From: Dendrolimus kikuchii
Taxonomy: Eukaryota > Arthropoda > Insecta > Lepidoptera > Lasiocampidae
Reading direction: 5' to 3'
Assembly (NCBI GenBank): GCA_019925095.2
Contig: CM034406.1
Location: forward strand, 19,744,888-19,808,887
DNA: 64,000 nucleotides
Shown here: positions 30,155 to 40,487 of the stretch, piece by piece
Numbering within the stretch: position 1 is the first letter of the stretch
How the letters are laid out: every line of letters begins with the position of its first letter
Position numbers and translations under genes: made by a program
Notes under the pieces: generated by a model
The model's input: only the letters and a program-made list of their open reading frames with translations
Database searches by the model: none
Told to the model about the DNA's origin: nothing

Positions 30155-31807
30155 AGGTTTCAGTCATTTTTTTTTTTTTTTTTATAATCTCCTCTGCCGG
30201 ACGAGCAAGATATGTCCAGCTTTATTGATCTTTGTTATTTATTTTATTTATCTTTTATTTATATATATATTTTATCTTATATTTTTTGTCTTTTCTGCAT
30301 TTTCTTTTTTATGCGTTTCTATTTTGTTCTCTTTTTTATTTATTTTTTTTATTTTATTTTCTTTATTTCTACTATCAAATTGTACATTAGGTCCTTATCT
30401 ATTACATATTTTACTTCTACTATTATTCACTTTTGCCTTATTACTATCTATTTTATGCTACATTTTTGTTTTTATTGTTTTTAGGTTTTTTATCTTTTTA
30501 TTTTTTACATTATTTCTTATATACTAATTTATATATTAATAATGTAAACTTATTTATCTACTTATTTCTTTTTACTACCCTACTTATAATTACTATACAA
30601 TATGCAATAAAATTTTCAACTTTACTTTTAGACATCAGTTCTGGCATGTTTTTGTAGCTGATTTTCATATTTAATTTGCATTCCAGGTCATGCCGCTCCC
30701 GAGAATATTCAGGACACCAGAACAGGATGTGAGGCACATCCTCGACTACGTCATCGTCGCAGATACACGAGGGACTCTCTTTGCACCCGAACCGGTTCAG
30801 GTACTCCGAGAATCCCCCGTGCCCTGTAAATAATTGGGTGTGCAGGCCGGTGAGGCCGACCTGCCTAACAATCTTGTGGGCCCGCGTGACATCCGGGAAA
30901 AAGAGTTTCGTAACGGACGCAGTTGACTCTTCGCAGTATCTCCGGTTCCATTCGCCAACCGTTCCCATTCGGAACTGCCGTTTGACGAAGGAAACCGGAC
31001 ACTTGTCGTAAAGTGGCTTCACCTTCAAAGAAAGCGCAGTCACTTTCGCCAACTCGTCCGCTCGCTCGTTTTCTCGTATGTCAACGTGGGCCTTTACCCA
31101 AAACAGTTGTACAGCTTTGCCGGCTGTCATCGCTGTCACAATATTTTCGCGCGATTCTGCTGCCAATGGATTGACGGAGCTCCAGTTGCACAGCGCCTGC
31201 AACGCCGATCTGGAGTCACTGTATATGCCAAAGCTTCTTTCTGACCGTCTGCAGACCGAAACCGTAGCCTCACGGATCGCCAGCATCTCTGCCTGATAGA
31301 CCGTGCAGTAGGACGCCAGTTTAATTTTCCGGCTTTTGGTCTCGGCTTCATTATCCCAAAAGGATAATGAGGCTCCGACCTGGCCTTCTATTAAACTGCC
31401 GTCCGTGAAAATGCGCACCGCCTGTTGGCGCTGCGCATCTATCTGCTCCTGGTCCATCAGGCAGGTAAACTGTAATTCGATTTGCGAGGCCGGGTGTGGT
31501 GTGCTTGCGTAAGCAACTCGCATTTCCATCTCCCTGTCCTCAAGAATTGGCTGGGATACTCCCCTCTTGGCCTCGTACAAAGAAGCTACCTCCTTTACAC
31601 GAAGATCAAGTGGGAGTAGGCCAGCCAAAACTATTGCGGAGTTCAGGGAGACGGTCTTATATGCTTTACACATTTTTTGTGCAAATCCCCGTTGGATCGT
31701 GTTAAGTTGCTTACGCACGCCCATCTTTGCAGCCGCAGGCGCCCAGACGCTCGCTGCGTACAGGACTACTGGCTCCAGCACCGCTGTATACATAGGTTTC
31801 AGTCATT
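30155..31807 (-). mobile_element. R1-type LINE, 5'-truncated, 14-bp TSD
   Basis: AGGTTTCAGTCATT at 30155-30168 and 31794-31807. The 1.6-kb insert starts directly with coding DNA at its 5' side and ends in an A-tail (T-run 30169-30183 on the plus strand) preceded by a 350-bp A/T-rich 3' UTR (30184-30557). Confidence 0.92.
30558..31793 (-). CDS. R1-type LINE ORF2 C-terminus: RT end, RNase H, zinc knuckle
   Basis: 411-codon uninterrupted frame. Residues 1-120: end of RT (LEPVVLYAASVWAPAA, LNTIQRGFAQKMCKAYKTV, GLLPLDLRV). Residues about 130-260: RNase H, with the acidic residues in place: FTDGS (D), QAEMLAI (E), YSDSRSAL (D), NERADELA (D); the His region reads VKAHVDIRENERAD. Residues 330-375: zinc knuckle CICDDD..ED.PHILFWCP after FTGHGGFSEYLNRFG. 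Ends VVKRNK-stop. Only a 5' truncation disables it. RT catalytic residues are absent. The intact frame suggests a fairly recent insertion. Confidence 0.92.
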   Translation of the reverse strand: MYTAVLEPVVLYAASVWAPAAAKMGVRKQLNTIQRGFAQKMCKAYKTVSLNSAIVLAGLLPLDLRVKEVASLYEAKRGVSQPILEDREMEMRVAYASTPHPASQIELQFTCLMDQEQIDAQRQQAVRIFTDGSLIEGQVGASLSFWDNEAETKSRKIKLASYCTVYQAEMLAIREATVSVCRRSERSFGIYSDSRSALQALCNWSSVNPLAAESRENIVTAMTAGKAVQLFWVKAHVDIRENERADELAKVTALSLKVKPLYDKCPVSFVKRQFRMGTVGEWNRRYCEESTASVTKLFFPDVTRAHKIVRQVGLTGLHTQLFTGHGGFSEYLNRFGCKESPSCICDDDVVEDVPHILFWCPEYSRERHDLECKLNMKISYKNMPELMSKSKVENFIAYCIVIISRVVKRNK

Positions 31808-31847
31808 GTACAAGGGTGCCAATAATGGCATAGATTCCCCTACTAAA

Positions 31848-32026
31848 TTTCGCTTGTGTTATGGATAATATACAACAGATTACTCTGGGGCAGATCCCAG
31901 ACACCCAGGCCATAGTAAATGACGGAGAAAATTCGTTTCCGAAATTTACCATATCAGACCCGGATCCTTTGCATTGATTGCAGTGACCTAGGCCGGCAAA
32001 GGCTTAGCCCGCTCAACCACAGAGGT
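31848..32026 (-). mobile_element. SINE-G, minus strand, diverged
   Basis: GCTTGTGTTATGG, TACTCTGGGGCAGATCCC and CCGCTCAACCACAGAGG (A box 32009-32019 in complement). The B-box region is degenerate (GACCCGGATCC). Confidence 0.75.
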
Positions 32027-32490
32027 ATTCTCAGCGTATAGCATATACGGCAAACTTCGTACCGCCTCAGAATCAATAAATAAAAAACGTTGATTTCTGA
32101 ACGACGGGACGAACATCAAACGTTTGACATTCAAAACCAAAAAAATTAATAAAAAACTTCACTTTTAAATTTAATTTGATTTCCGAACGACTTAAATGTA
32201 ATTGATTTCTAAACGACGGGACGAACTTCAAATGTTTGACAAGTAGGAACAGTTTGTAAGGGAAAGCGAAATTGTTGTTTTTACTATATTCCAAACATAT
32301 TTTTCATATTTACTCACCTTTTAAACCTTCCCTGGAGTTCCACAAATAATTCAAAACCAAAATTAGCCTAATCAGTCCAGCCGTTCTCGAGTTTAAGCGA
32401 GACTAACGAACAGCAATTGATTTTTATATATACTTTATTTTTATTTTTTTAAATCGCTTGTTCACCCCCGATACTGTTCGGACATCTGCA
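32027..32490. other. No gene seen; contains short direct repeats
   Basis: TTGATTTCTGAACGACGGG followed by ACGAACATCAAACGTTTGAC (32090-32129) recurs at 32202-32240 with few changes, with a third partial at 32177-32191. Confidence 0.5.
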
Positions 32491-32665
32491 ATACATATCT
32501 TAATATATATAAATTACGTGTTTGTCCGCGACGGACTCCTAAACTACTTGACCGATTTTAATCAAATTTGCACACAGTGTGCAGTTTGATCCGACTTGAA
32601 AGATAGGATAGCTTACATTTGGACCCGGTAGGTGGCGCTGGAATCGGGTTCTAAATTTTATTTGT
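32491..32665 (+). mobile_element. Helitron D-like, 3'-truncated
   Basis: TCTTAATATATATAAATTAC, ACTTGACCGATTTTAATC, and CCGGTAGGTGGCGCTGGAAT; the hairpin/CTAG end is absent. Confidence 0.5.
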
Positions 32666-32897
32666 ATATACTTATATAGATATTATTTATTACTGAATAG
32701 ACAACAATCTTTACAAATACCATTCACTAAATCTTACCGAGGTTACGTAAGAAGGCTTAAGAATAAAATATGGCAGTTTTTCCTTGTATTAATTAGGACC
32801 GGGGATTAAATCCGGGGAATTATTTGCGGTTGAAGGAATAGACAATTTCATACACAATAAAAAGAGTTTAAGAGATGTCCTCTTATTTTCAAAGAAA

Positions 32898-33209
32898 ATA
32901 GTGGTCGCCCAGTGGTCGAAATTCGAGCAAAATAATTTAAATTACAAGGCGCTGTTGTTAAAGACTATACTTCTATAATCACAGATTTCGCCAAGGCTTA
33001 CACTGTTAATTTGACTTTAACAATAAACAAAAGCGTATATATGCGTGTGTGTGTCAAATACATGGTAGTGTGTGTGATGCTTTTTTTATTGATTTAATGT
33101 ATTTTTTAAAGCACTCCTCTGTATAAACTATAAGTGTGCGAAATTTCATACTCCTCCGTCAGTGCAATTTTCGTAAAAAGGGGTACAAAGTTTTTGCTTC
33201 ACGTATTAG
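32898..33209 (-). mobile_element. Helitron-like element I, nearly complete
   Basis: Minus strand from ATACGTGAAGCAAAAAC to CGAATTTCGACCACTGGG, end mutated to CTATT. Contains the intact empty site for Helitron C. Confidence 0.7.
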
Positions 33210-33539
33210 TCTATATATATAAAAGAAAGTCGTGTTAGTTACACTAATTATAACTCAAGAACGGCTGCAGCGATTTGGCTGAAAATTGGTGGGGAGGTAG
33301 CTTAGAACCAGGAGACGGACATAGGATACTTTTTATCCCGTTGGAGCCGGTAGGTGGCGCTGAGATCGGTTTCTAGAATCCTCCTAATCACGTGGACCGA
33401 TTTTGGTGATTTTGTTTTTGTGTGTTTGAGTGGGTCCCCAGATGGTTTAAATCCACAATTGGAACCGGTAGGTGGCGCTGGGATCAGGTGCTAGATTTTT
33501 ATTTTTTCAGAGCAGGATAACGTCTGCCGGGGCCACTAG
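33210..33539 (+). mobile_element. Helitron-like element D
   Basis: TCTATATATATAAAAG start, two GGTAGGTGGCGCTG motifs (33350, 33468), hairpin GCAGG/TCTGC, end GGCCACTAG followed by T. Abuts Helitron I with no spacer. Confidence 0.65.
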
Positions 33540-33922
33540 TATAATGATAAATGTAAAAAATTGCAAAGAAGATACCCATCGGAATTCTGAGCTGTGTAAA
33601 ACTATACTTGAGTATTTAATTATTGCAATGCAAACGAAGTCCCATGCTGCAACTAGTAAGTAAAGGTATACCAAACAAACGGTCTATATTAAGAAGTTAA
33701 TTAACAACGACATTAAGATGAGTAAGAGATATCTAATTGCTAATTACTTTGACAGCAATTAACAAAGCGTAAGGGATGTAATTAGTGTTTTCGAGACGAC
33801 GCTGTGACGAGGCGGAGATGCTTTCCGAAAATCAGGATCTATTTCATTTATGTAATGTTAATAAGGGCTTAAAATCTTTACATGTTAAAATGTTATAATG
33901 TACTAGCGCAAGTTCCCTGCCA
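33540..33922. other. No gene seen
   Basis: Unassigned AT-rich DNA. Confidence 0.45.
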
Positions 33923-34085
33923 TGAGTAGTATAGTAGTAGTAGAATTCGCCACTAAGGCAAGCAAAGGAATCTTAGTCCAGCCAATTCTGATGTATATGT
34001 CTTCGTATAGTAGCGCAGTTGTATTGTAGGCTACAATCGACGGCACTCAACAGAATTCTTGTGACAATTCGAAAGGCCACTGGAG
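33923..34085 (-). mobile_element. SINE-like repeat P
   Basis: AGTAGT run, ATTCGCCACTAAGGCAAGC, CAGTTGTATTGTAGGCTACA; second copy of the family at 21762. Confidence 0.6.
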
Positions 34086-34133
34086 ACGCAATCAGGCAAT
34101 CTCCGCGGGTAGGGGGTTATGTGTTCAATGTCA

Positions 34134-34372
34134 TCCGTGGAGGAACGGAGAAAGAATACAATTTCCTGCGGCCGGGCGGCCTGTCGTAAGAGACGACAGA
34201 ACAACCCACAACCTTGAGTTGTGTTCCGACATCAGTGACCAGGTTCCAGTCTCCCTTAAGAGAGCAGCAGCGTATTTGTAGCACCTTTGGTGTTGCAAAT
34301 GTCCATAGGCGATGGTAATCGCTTTCCATCAAGTGGGCCGTCTGCCTGTCTGCTGAACTCCTGCAATAAAAT
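34134..34372 (+). mobile_element. SINE-A, internally deleted
   Basis: ATCCGTGGAGGAACGGAG to CTGCTGAACTCCTGCAATAAAATAAAAA. ACAACCCACA is joined to ACCTTGAGTTG, losing about 95 bp. Confidence 0.85.
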
Positions 34373-34376
34373 AAAA

Positions 34377-34518
34377 AGTTTCGAATAAAGCAGTGTTCAA
34401 CCAACTTGCGTGTGTTTCACTACATGTTGACAGCGGTGGGATCCGAAATGGCGTGGGTGCCTAAAACCAATGTAGTGAAACACACGCAAGTTGGTTGAAC
34501 ACTGCTTTATTCGAAACT
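34377..34518. repeat. Perfect inverted repeat with 49-bp arms
   Basis: Arms 34377-34425 and 34470-34518 are exact complements; 44-bp loop. Left arm has GAATAAAGCAG and runs to CACTACATGTTGACAGCGG in the loop, reminiscent of an LTR R-U5 end followed by a primer-binding region. That reading is inference. Confidence 0.88.
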
Positions 34519-34538
34519 ACCCACTTACGTACATACAT

Positions 34539-34897
34539 ATTTTATACTACATACATACATAACTTCATGCCAGTTCCCTTGAGGGGTAGGCCATTTACGC
34601 TTATTCTTACACACCCCACTTGCTTCTTTGACATTCATAGCTCTTGTCATGCACGCTCGTCTGTTCTTAAGGCTCCTGACATCACCTTCTGCTAGTACAC
34701 GATCAATTTGATCATGGAAGGTGTGTCGTGGCCTTCCACGACTTCTGCATCCATCCACTTTTGCATTGTATATCTGTTTAGTCATTCTTTCCACATGCCC
34801 GAACCACCGGAGCATTCCTTTCCTTATCTTCACCCCGACACTCTCTTTCAGACCAACTCTCTTTCTTACTGTTACTCCGCAGATTTTATACTACATA
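34539..34897 (-). mobile_element. RTE-1 LINE, 15-bp TSD
   Basis: ATTTTATACTACATA at 34539-34553 and 34883-34897. Codes RKGMLRWFGHVERMTKQIY through ATPQGNW; internal deletions relative to 12051-12125 and lost GAACAACAGAGC near the 3' end. Confidence 0.92.
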
Positions 34898-35502
34898 TAT
34901 TATATCTACTTTCAACACGAAATAAGTTCGTTTGCTTTTTAAGATTAATAATACCGCATTTCTATCGAAATTCAAAAGCAGAAATAACCGTCTTTTTCAC
35001 CATTATGAGAGTTACATTTTTATCGGACCATTGTCATTATTTTGTATTCTTCTACGTTTGTAATATAAGACTTAGAATATTTTGCGTATCTACCCACGCC
35101 CAATTAAACGTACCATAATGGGAAAAACAATCGCCATATTTACAATTTGCCCACTGAACCCTGAAAACGAATACTGTTGTCACAGAGTTCAAAGAGAAAA
35201 ATAATTGGATAAGCGGATTGAATTTAGATTAGATATCTTAGAAGATAAAGATATTGGTAGTCCCATTTTATAGCTAGTCAAAAGATAATAAGACATCCCC
35301 ATCGTGACTCAGAAATTGGTTTATTGCCTGGCTACATTAATTCACGTTCGAGAAGCATTTATAATTTAATGACTCAATAGACTCGTAGCTGAACAATATG
35401 TAAAGTTAAAAAAAAATAAGAAAAATATCTAACTGTCAAAAGTCACTTTGACAAAGTTTATAGCGGTTACTTGGAGAATTATGTACTTTTTTTTATTTTA
35501 AA
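34898..35502. other. No gene seen; AT-rich
   Basis: Unassigned. Confidence 0.45.
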
Positions 35503-35503
35503 T

Positions 35504-35814
35504 ACATTTTTTTTTTATTGCAGGAGTTCAGCGGACAGGCAGACGGCACACTTGATGATAAGCGGTCGCCTATGGACATTTGCAACAGCAAAGGTGCTAC
35601 AAATGCGCTGCTGCTCTCTTAAGGGAGACTGGAACCTGGTCACTAATGCCGGAACACAACTTAAGGTTGTTATGGCGACATGCTTTAGACCAGGAGTGGT
35701 AGCCATCCAGTCGGACAAATGCCCTACCACCTGGCTGTGGGTTGTTTTGTCGCCTCTTACGACAGGCCGCCCCAACGCAGGAAATTGTATTGTTTCTCCG
35801 TTCCTGCGCGGATG
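35504..35814 (-). mobile_element. SINE-A, near full length
   Basis: TTTTTTTTTATTGCAGGAG to CCGTTCCTGCGCGGATG. Subtype with GGCCGCCCCAACGCAGG in place of GGCCGCCCGGCCGCAGG, also at 43666, 47993 and 59645. Confidence 0.9.
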
Positions 35815-36065
35815 ATTCCTTCAATGCTTATAGTATTGATTTGGCCAATGCCAAAGTTGTATGAAAGAAAGAAAGTGACGTTCTGCTGTGTAGTTTTGAC
35901 AATATTTTGATCATAAACTGGTCCTGTTTTGCGAGCAAAGATGATGGAATTTTTTTAACTAAACCATCAGAAGTATTTCTGAATTTTAAGTTATTTCTCC
36001 TCCAAAACATCATCATTCCTTACATTTTCACCGTATATGTGTTGGATACAATTGTTAGAATGACA

Positions 36066-36354
36066 GTTTTATCAAACGATTAAAAAGAATGACTAAACAG
36101 ATATACAATGCAAAAGTGGATGGATGCAGAAGTCGTGGAAGGCCGCGACACACCTTCCATGATCAAATTGATCGTGTACTAGCAGAAGGTGATGTCAGGA
36201 GCCTTAAGAACAGACGAGCGTGCTTGACAAGAGCTATGAATGTCAAAGAAGCAAGTGAGGTGTGTAAGAATAAGCCTAAATGGCGCTCTGTTGTTCGTGC
36301 CTACCCCGCAAGGGAACTGGCGTGAAGTTATGCATGTATGTTGTTTTATCAAAC
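36066..36354 (+). mobile_element. RTE-1 LINE, 12-bp TSD
   Basis: GTTTTATCAAAC at 36066-36077 and 36343-36354. MTKQIYNAKVDGCRSRG through RAYPARELA-stop, then TATGCATGTATGTT tail. Confidence 0.92.
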
Positions 36355-36386
36355 CGGTCGATGTAAAATTTGATTTTTATGTTATA

Positions 36387-36660
36387 CTAGCTGTTCCGGC
36401 AGACGTTGTCCTGCCCTGAAAAAATACAAATCTAGAACCAGATTCCAGCGCCACCTATCGGGTCTAATTGTAAATCGAAACCATCCCGGACCCACTCGAA
36501 CACTCATTTTTTACACCTTGGGTTACATTATTGAAGTTTTGGTAGGGATCCCTGTAATAAAATAGCCATTGTAATAGTGAAAGAATATTTGAAATCGGTC
36601 CAGTAGTTTTTGAGTTTATTCGTTACAAACATACCAAAATACAAATCTTTCCTTTTTATG
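36387..36660 (-). mobile_element. Helitron-like element D
   Basis: Minus strand ends GGCAGGACAACGTCTGCC then GGAACAGCTAG, T next. Contains CCAGCGCCACCTATCGG (CTCF-like core, minus). Abuts Helitron C at 36661. Confidence 0.65.
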
Positions 36661-37430
36661 CTAGCTGTGCCCGCGACGTCGTCCGCGTCGAATTTGCTTT
36701 CAAAACCCTCCGATTTTGAAACATTTTTCATTGGTGCTCCGCTCCTATTGGTCTTAGCATGATGATATATATGCTATAGCCTTCCTCGATAAATGGGCTA
36801 TCCAACACTGAAACAATTTTTCAAATCAGACCAGTAGTTCCTGAGATTAGCGCGTTCAATCAAACAATATTAGTATATTGGGCTACAACTCTAATACTTA
36901 CATTTTAAATATCGCGATATCTTTTGAATGAAACGTCCGAATTGAATAATTCAAAAAGTTCTAGAAAGGTATTGAATTCGTCTTGAATATGGAGTTATTT
37001 ATTTGGATAAGGATTAATACCAAGGTACAAAACAAAGAGTTTTTGAAGCGACGGCATTTTAATTTTTTTTAAATATAAAAGAAAACACTTATTGTGAAAT
37101 AACTACAATAGTTAGACATATGGTTACGCTATATTTTTTGTAGACAATTATATGTTCTGCAAAGTGGTAGTACATTGTTTTGTTCTATAATCAATAGTTT
37201 TCGCAGCGCACGCCGTGTAAGGATTTTTTCGGGTCATTTTTTTACACCTTGGGTTACATTATTGGACTTTTAGTAAGGATCCCATAATTTTTTTGAAAAT
37301 ATAATATAGCCTATAGCCTTCCTCAATAAATGTACTATACAACACTGAAAGAATTTTTCAAATCGGACCACGAAGTTATTGAGATTAGCGCGTTTAAACA
37401 AATAAACTCTTCAGCTTCATAATATTAGTA
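36661..37430 (-). mobile_element. Helitron-like element C, long form
   Basis: CTAG at 36661-36664 (complement of the 3' end) to TATTAGTA ending at 37430. Two CCTTCCTC(G/A)ATAAATG blocks (36780, 37318) as in the copy at 134. Confidence 0.7.
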
Positions 37431-37670
37431 TAGATTAGTTTAGATCGGTTAATCTAATATAATTATGTTAATTAATTATTGACGACCATTAATAGTGCTT
37501 TTTAATAAATACATTACTCGTATATCCCCTTTTACTGTATATGAATAAAATAAGTTTTAATTAGTCTTTGTTTTACATGGTATGTATAACTTTGTTTATT
37601 TGTCTGAGAAACTATTTAGGCATTTTCTTTACGGCTTGGAGAATAGTATATTGAGCCATTCGTTTTTGTT

Positions 37671-38221
37671 ATTAAGGCTTGTAGCAATGGCAACGTCCTT
37701 GAGGATTTTTCGGTACTAATTTTTTGGGCGGTAGCGGGATTACATGGACGCGGTCGTTTTCCAAATGCATTATTATTTTATTGTGAATAAAACGCAGTGG
37801 TAATTTAAAAAAAATTATAAAACCAAATTACTTATCGCTCTTTTATAAAGATGTACATATTTCTTTATGCTGGGTTTTACTAGCAGAAGGCGATGTCGGG
37901 AGCCTTAAGAACAGACGAGCGTGCATGACAAGAGTTATGAATGTCAAAGAAGCAAGTGAGGTGTGTAAGAATAAGCCTAAATGGCGCTCTGTTGTTTGTG
38001 CCTACCCCGCAAGGGAACTGGCGTGAAGTTACGTATGTATGTATAAGTATGTTTTGATAAAAATTGACGGAGTAAAACGGTTTCTTGTCAATAATTTAGA
38101 GGTTATTTGGTGATTTTTTTAACTTTAAAAAACTATAGAAAACTTGCGAATAAATCACGTCACGTCTCATCATGATGATGTATGATATATATTTTTTGTA
38201 AATTATTGATAAGTAAATACC
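37671..38221 (+). repeat. Dispersed repeat N, second copy
   Basis: AAGGCTTGTAGCAATGGCAACGTCC and on to ATAAAGATGTACATATTTC, then GATAAGTAAATACCAC just before TIR element T1. Interrupted by RTE-1 at 37874-38045. Confidence 0.5.
37874..38045 (+). mobile_element. RTE-1 LINE, truncated
   Basis: ACTAGCAGAAGGCGATGTCG to GGAACTGGCGTGAAGTTACG and TATG tail. Only TTT-like flank matches; TSD not resolved. Confidence 0.85.
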
Positions 38222-38695
38222 ACGTTTTAACAGTTTTAAGCGCGGTAATTTTATTTGATTTTGGTTTTTCCGACGTTTCGGCCACTTTTCAGTGGCCGTG
38301 ATCACGGAAGACAAAGATGTCAAGTATCAACGAGTATTGTTAAAGTTTTATTTAGCCTACCGCCAACTTGTTAATTATATAATATTATATAAAATCATTA
38401 GAGCTAGGCATGTTTGCTGAAGAGTTTCTTGCGCCCCTTCTTCTCTTCAAGACATAACATGTTGCGAAGCGGTAGTAAATTAGATTAAGCTCCCATAGAG
38501 TAAATAATAACCATAAACAAAATTAAAATTAAATAATTAAAATTAACAAGTTGGCGGTAGGCTAAATAAAACTTTAACAATACTCGTTGACACTTGACAT
38601 CTTTGTCCTCCGTGATCACGGCCACTGAAAAATGGCCGAAACGTCGGAAAAACCAAAATCAAATAAAATTACCGCGCTTAAAACCGTTAAAACGT
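38222..38695. mobile_element. TIR element T1, complete (474 bp)
   Basis: Arms 38222-38375 and 38541-38695 are about 154-bp imperfect inverted repeats, beginning ACGTTTTAACAGTTTTAAGC and ending in the complement. Each arm contains a smaller nested hairpin GGCCACTTTTCAGTGGCC. No transposase. TSD not clear (flanks ATACC and ATTTT). Half copies at 8075 and 39526. Confidence 0.75.
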
Positions 38696-39054
38696 ATTTT
38701 TATTATGCATACAAGTCGCGAAAACTTAAGAAAATATTAAGTAAATACCAATTGAAAGTTCTTTCGTTTGCACACCACTGTCGACCTTTTGCGGGAATAG
38801 GAGCCTTAAGGAGCCACTGACCCGATATTGACGTGTCTATGGTAACCTGCTCACGCGCCTTGGAAGCTTGCCAACCCGTCACAATGGACTCCATACATAT
38901 TTTAGAGTTGTTTTATTGACTATCGATTCGTGATAAATTGCTTTTCTCCTCAGATTAGGGTCATCGTACGTATTTCATGAGGAATGGATGAATTTTAAAA
39001 AAGAGATTTGATCAAGACATTGACTCTTCATCTCCAGAAAAATTGTAATAATTG
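38696..39054. other. No gene seen
   Basis: AAGTAAATACCAATTGAAAG at 38740 resembles the left flank of T1 and repeat N (1333). Otherwise unassigned. Confidence 0.4.
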
Positions 39055-39510
39055 AGAGGAAGATTATGGTGAAATATGGATGTTATGAGGATGGTTTTTT
39101 TTTCAGGAGATCAGCAGACAGGCAGACGGCCCAGTTGATGGAAAGTGGTTACCATCGCCTATGGACATTTGCAACACCAAAGTTACTACAAATGCGCTGC
39201 TGCTCTCTTAAGGGACACTGGTACCTGGTCACTAATGCCGGAACACAACTCAAGGTTGTTATAACGATATACTATAGACCAGGGGTGGTAGCCATCCAGT
39301 CGGGCAAATGCCCTACCACCTGGCTGTGGGTTGTTTTGTCGCCTCTTACGACAGGCCGCCCGGCCGCAGGAAATTGTATTCTTTCTCCGTTCCTGCGCGG
39401 ATAAAAATGATAGGATAAGGATGATATTCATGTGACAAAAAATATATTAAACAGGAAGATCGATGGATATAAGTGTAAAGGTAGACCAAAAAGAGATGTA
39501 ATAAAACTAT
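39055..39510 (+). mobile_element. RTE-3 LINE fragment split by SINE-A
   Basis: GAGAGGAAGATTATGGTGAA before and GATGATATTCATGTGACAAA, AGATCGATGGATATAAGTG, AGGTAGACCAAAAAGAGATG after the SINE, in the same order as 23200-23330. Confidence 0.7.
39105..39405 (-). mobile_element. SINE-A inserted in RTE-3
   Basis: TTTTTTTTTCAGGAGATCAGC to TTCCTGCGCGGATAAAAATG. Flanks ATGAGGATG (39085-39093) and ATAAGGATG (39414-39422) look like a 9-bp TSD with one change. Confidence 0.85.
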
Positions 39511-39525
39511 GTTTTAGCCGTGATC

Positions 39526-39744
39526 ACAGAAGATAAAGATGTCAAGTGTCAATGAGTATAATTAAAGTTTTATTTAGCCCACTGCCAACTTGCTCATTTA
39601 AATTATTTAGTTTTAATTTTTTTAATGGTTAGTCATTATCTACTCCATGGGAGCCTAAACTAATTTACCGCCGCTTCGCAACATGTTGTGGCTTGAAGAG
39701 AAAAGCGGCGCAAACATGCCTAGCTCTAATAATTTTATATAATA
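39526..39744 (-). mobile_element. TIR element T1, half copy joined to Helitron C
   Basis: AGCCGTGATCACAGAAGAT through CCTAGCTCTAATAATTTTATATAATA. In complement this is the same half and same junction as at 8074/8075. Confidence 0.7.
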
Positions 39745-40487
39745 CTAGCTGTGCCCGCGACGTCGTCCGCGTGGAATTTGCTTTCAAAACCCTCCGATTT
39801 TCAAACATTCTTCATTGGTGCTCCGCTCCTATTGGTCTTAGCGTAATGATATATAGCCTATAGCCTTCCTCGATAAATGGGCTAACCAACACTGAAAGAA
39901 TTTTTCAAATCAGACCAGTAGTTCCTGAGATTAGCGCGTTTAATCAAACAATATATTAATATATTTGGCTACAACACTAATACTTACATTTTAAATATCG
40001 CGATGTCTTTTGAATGAAAGGTCCGAATTGAATAATTCAAAAAGTTCTAGAAAGTTATTGAATTCGTCTAGAATATAGAGTAATTTATTTTGATAAGGAT
40101 TAATACCAAGGTACAAAATAAGGAATTTTTGAAGCGACGGCATTTTAATTATTTCAAAAAATAAAAGAAAACACTTATTGTGAGATAACTACAATAGTTA
40201 GACATATGGTTACGCGATATTTTTGTAGACAATTATATGTTCTGCAAAGTGGTAGTACATTGTTTTGTTCTATAATCAATAGTTTTCGCACCGCACGCCG
40301 TGTAAGGATTTTTTCGGGTCATTTTTTTACACCTTGGGTTACATTATTGGACTTTTAGTAAGGATCCCTATTTTTTTTGAAAATATAATATAGCCTATAG
40401 CCTTCCTCGATAAATGTACTATTCAACACTGAAAGATTTTTTCAAATCGGACCAGCGGTTCCTGAGATTAGCGCCTTTAAACAAACT
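39745..40487 (-). mobile_element. Helitron-like element C, long form
   Basis: CTAG complement at 39745-39748, duplicated block (39858, 40398), 5' end truncated at AAACAAACT. Confidence 0.7.

Noticed and set aside
30212..30527. Hydrophobic frames resembling membrane proteins
   Set aside because: They arise from the T-rich complement of the R1-type LINE 3' UTR.
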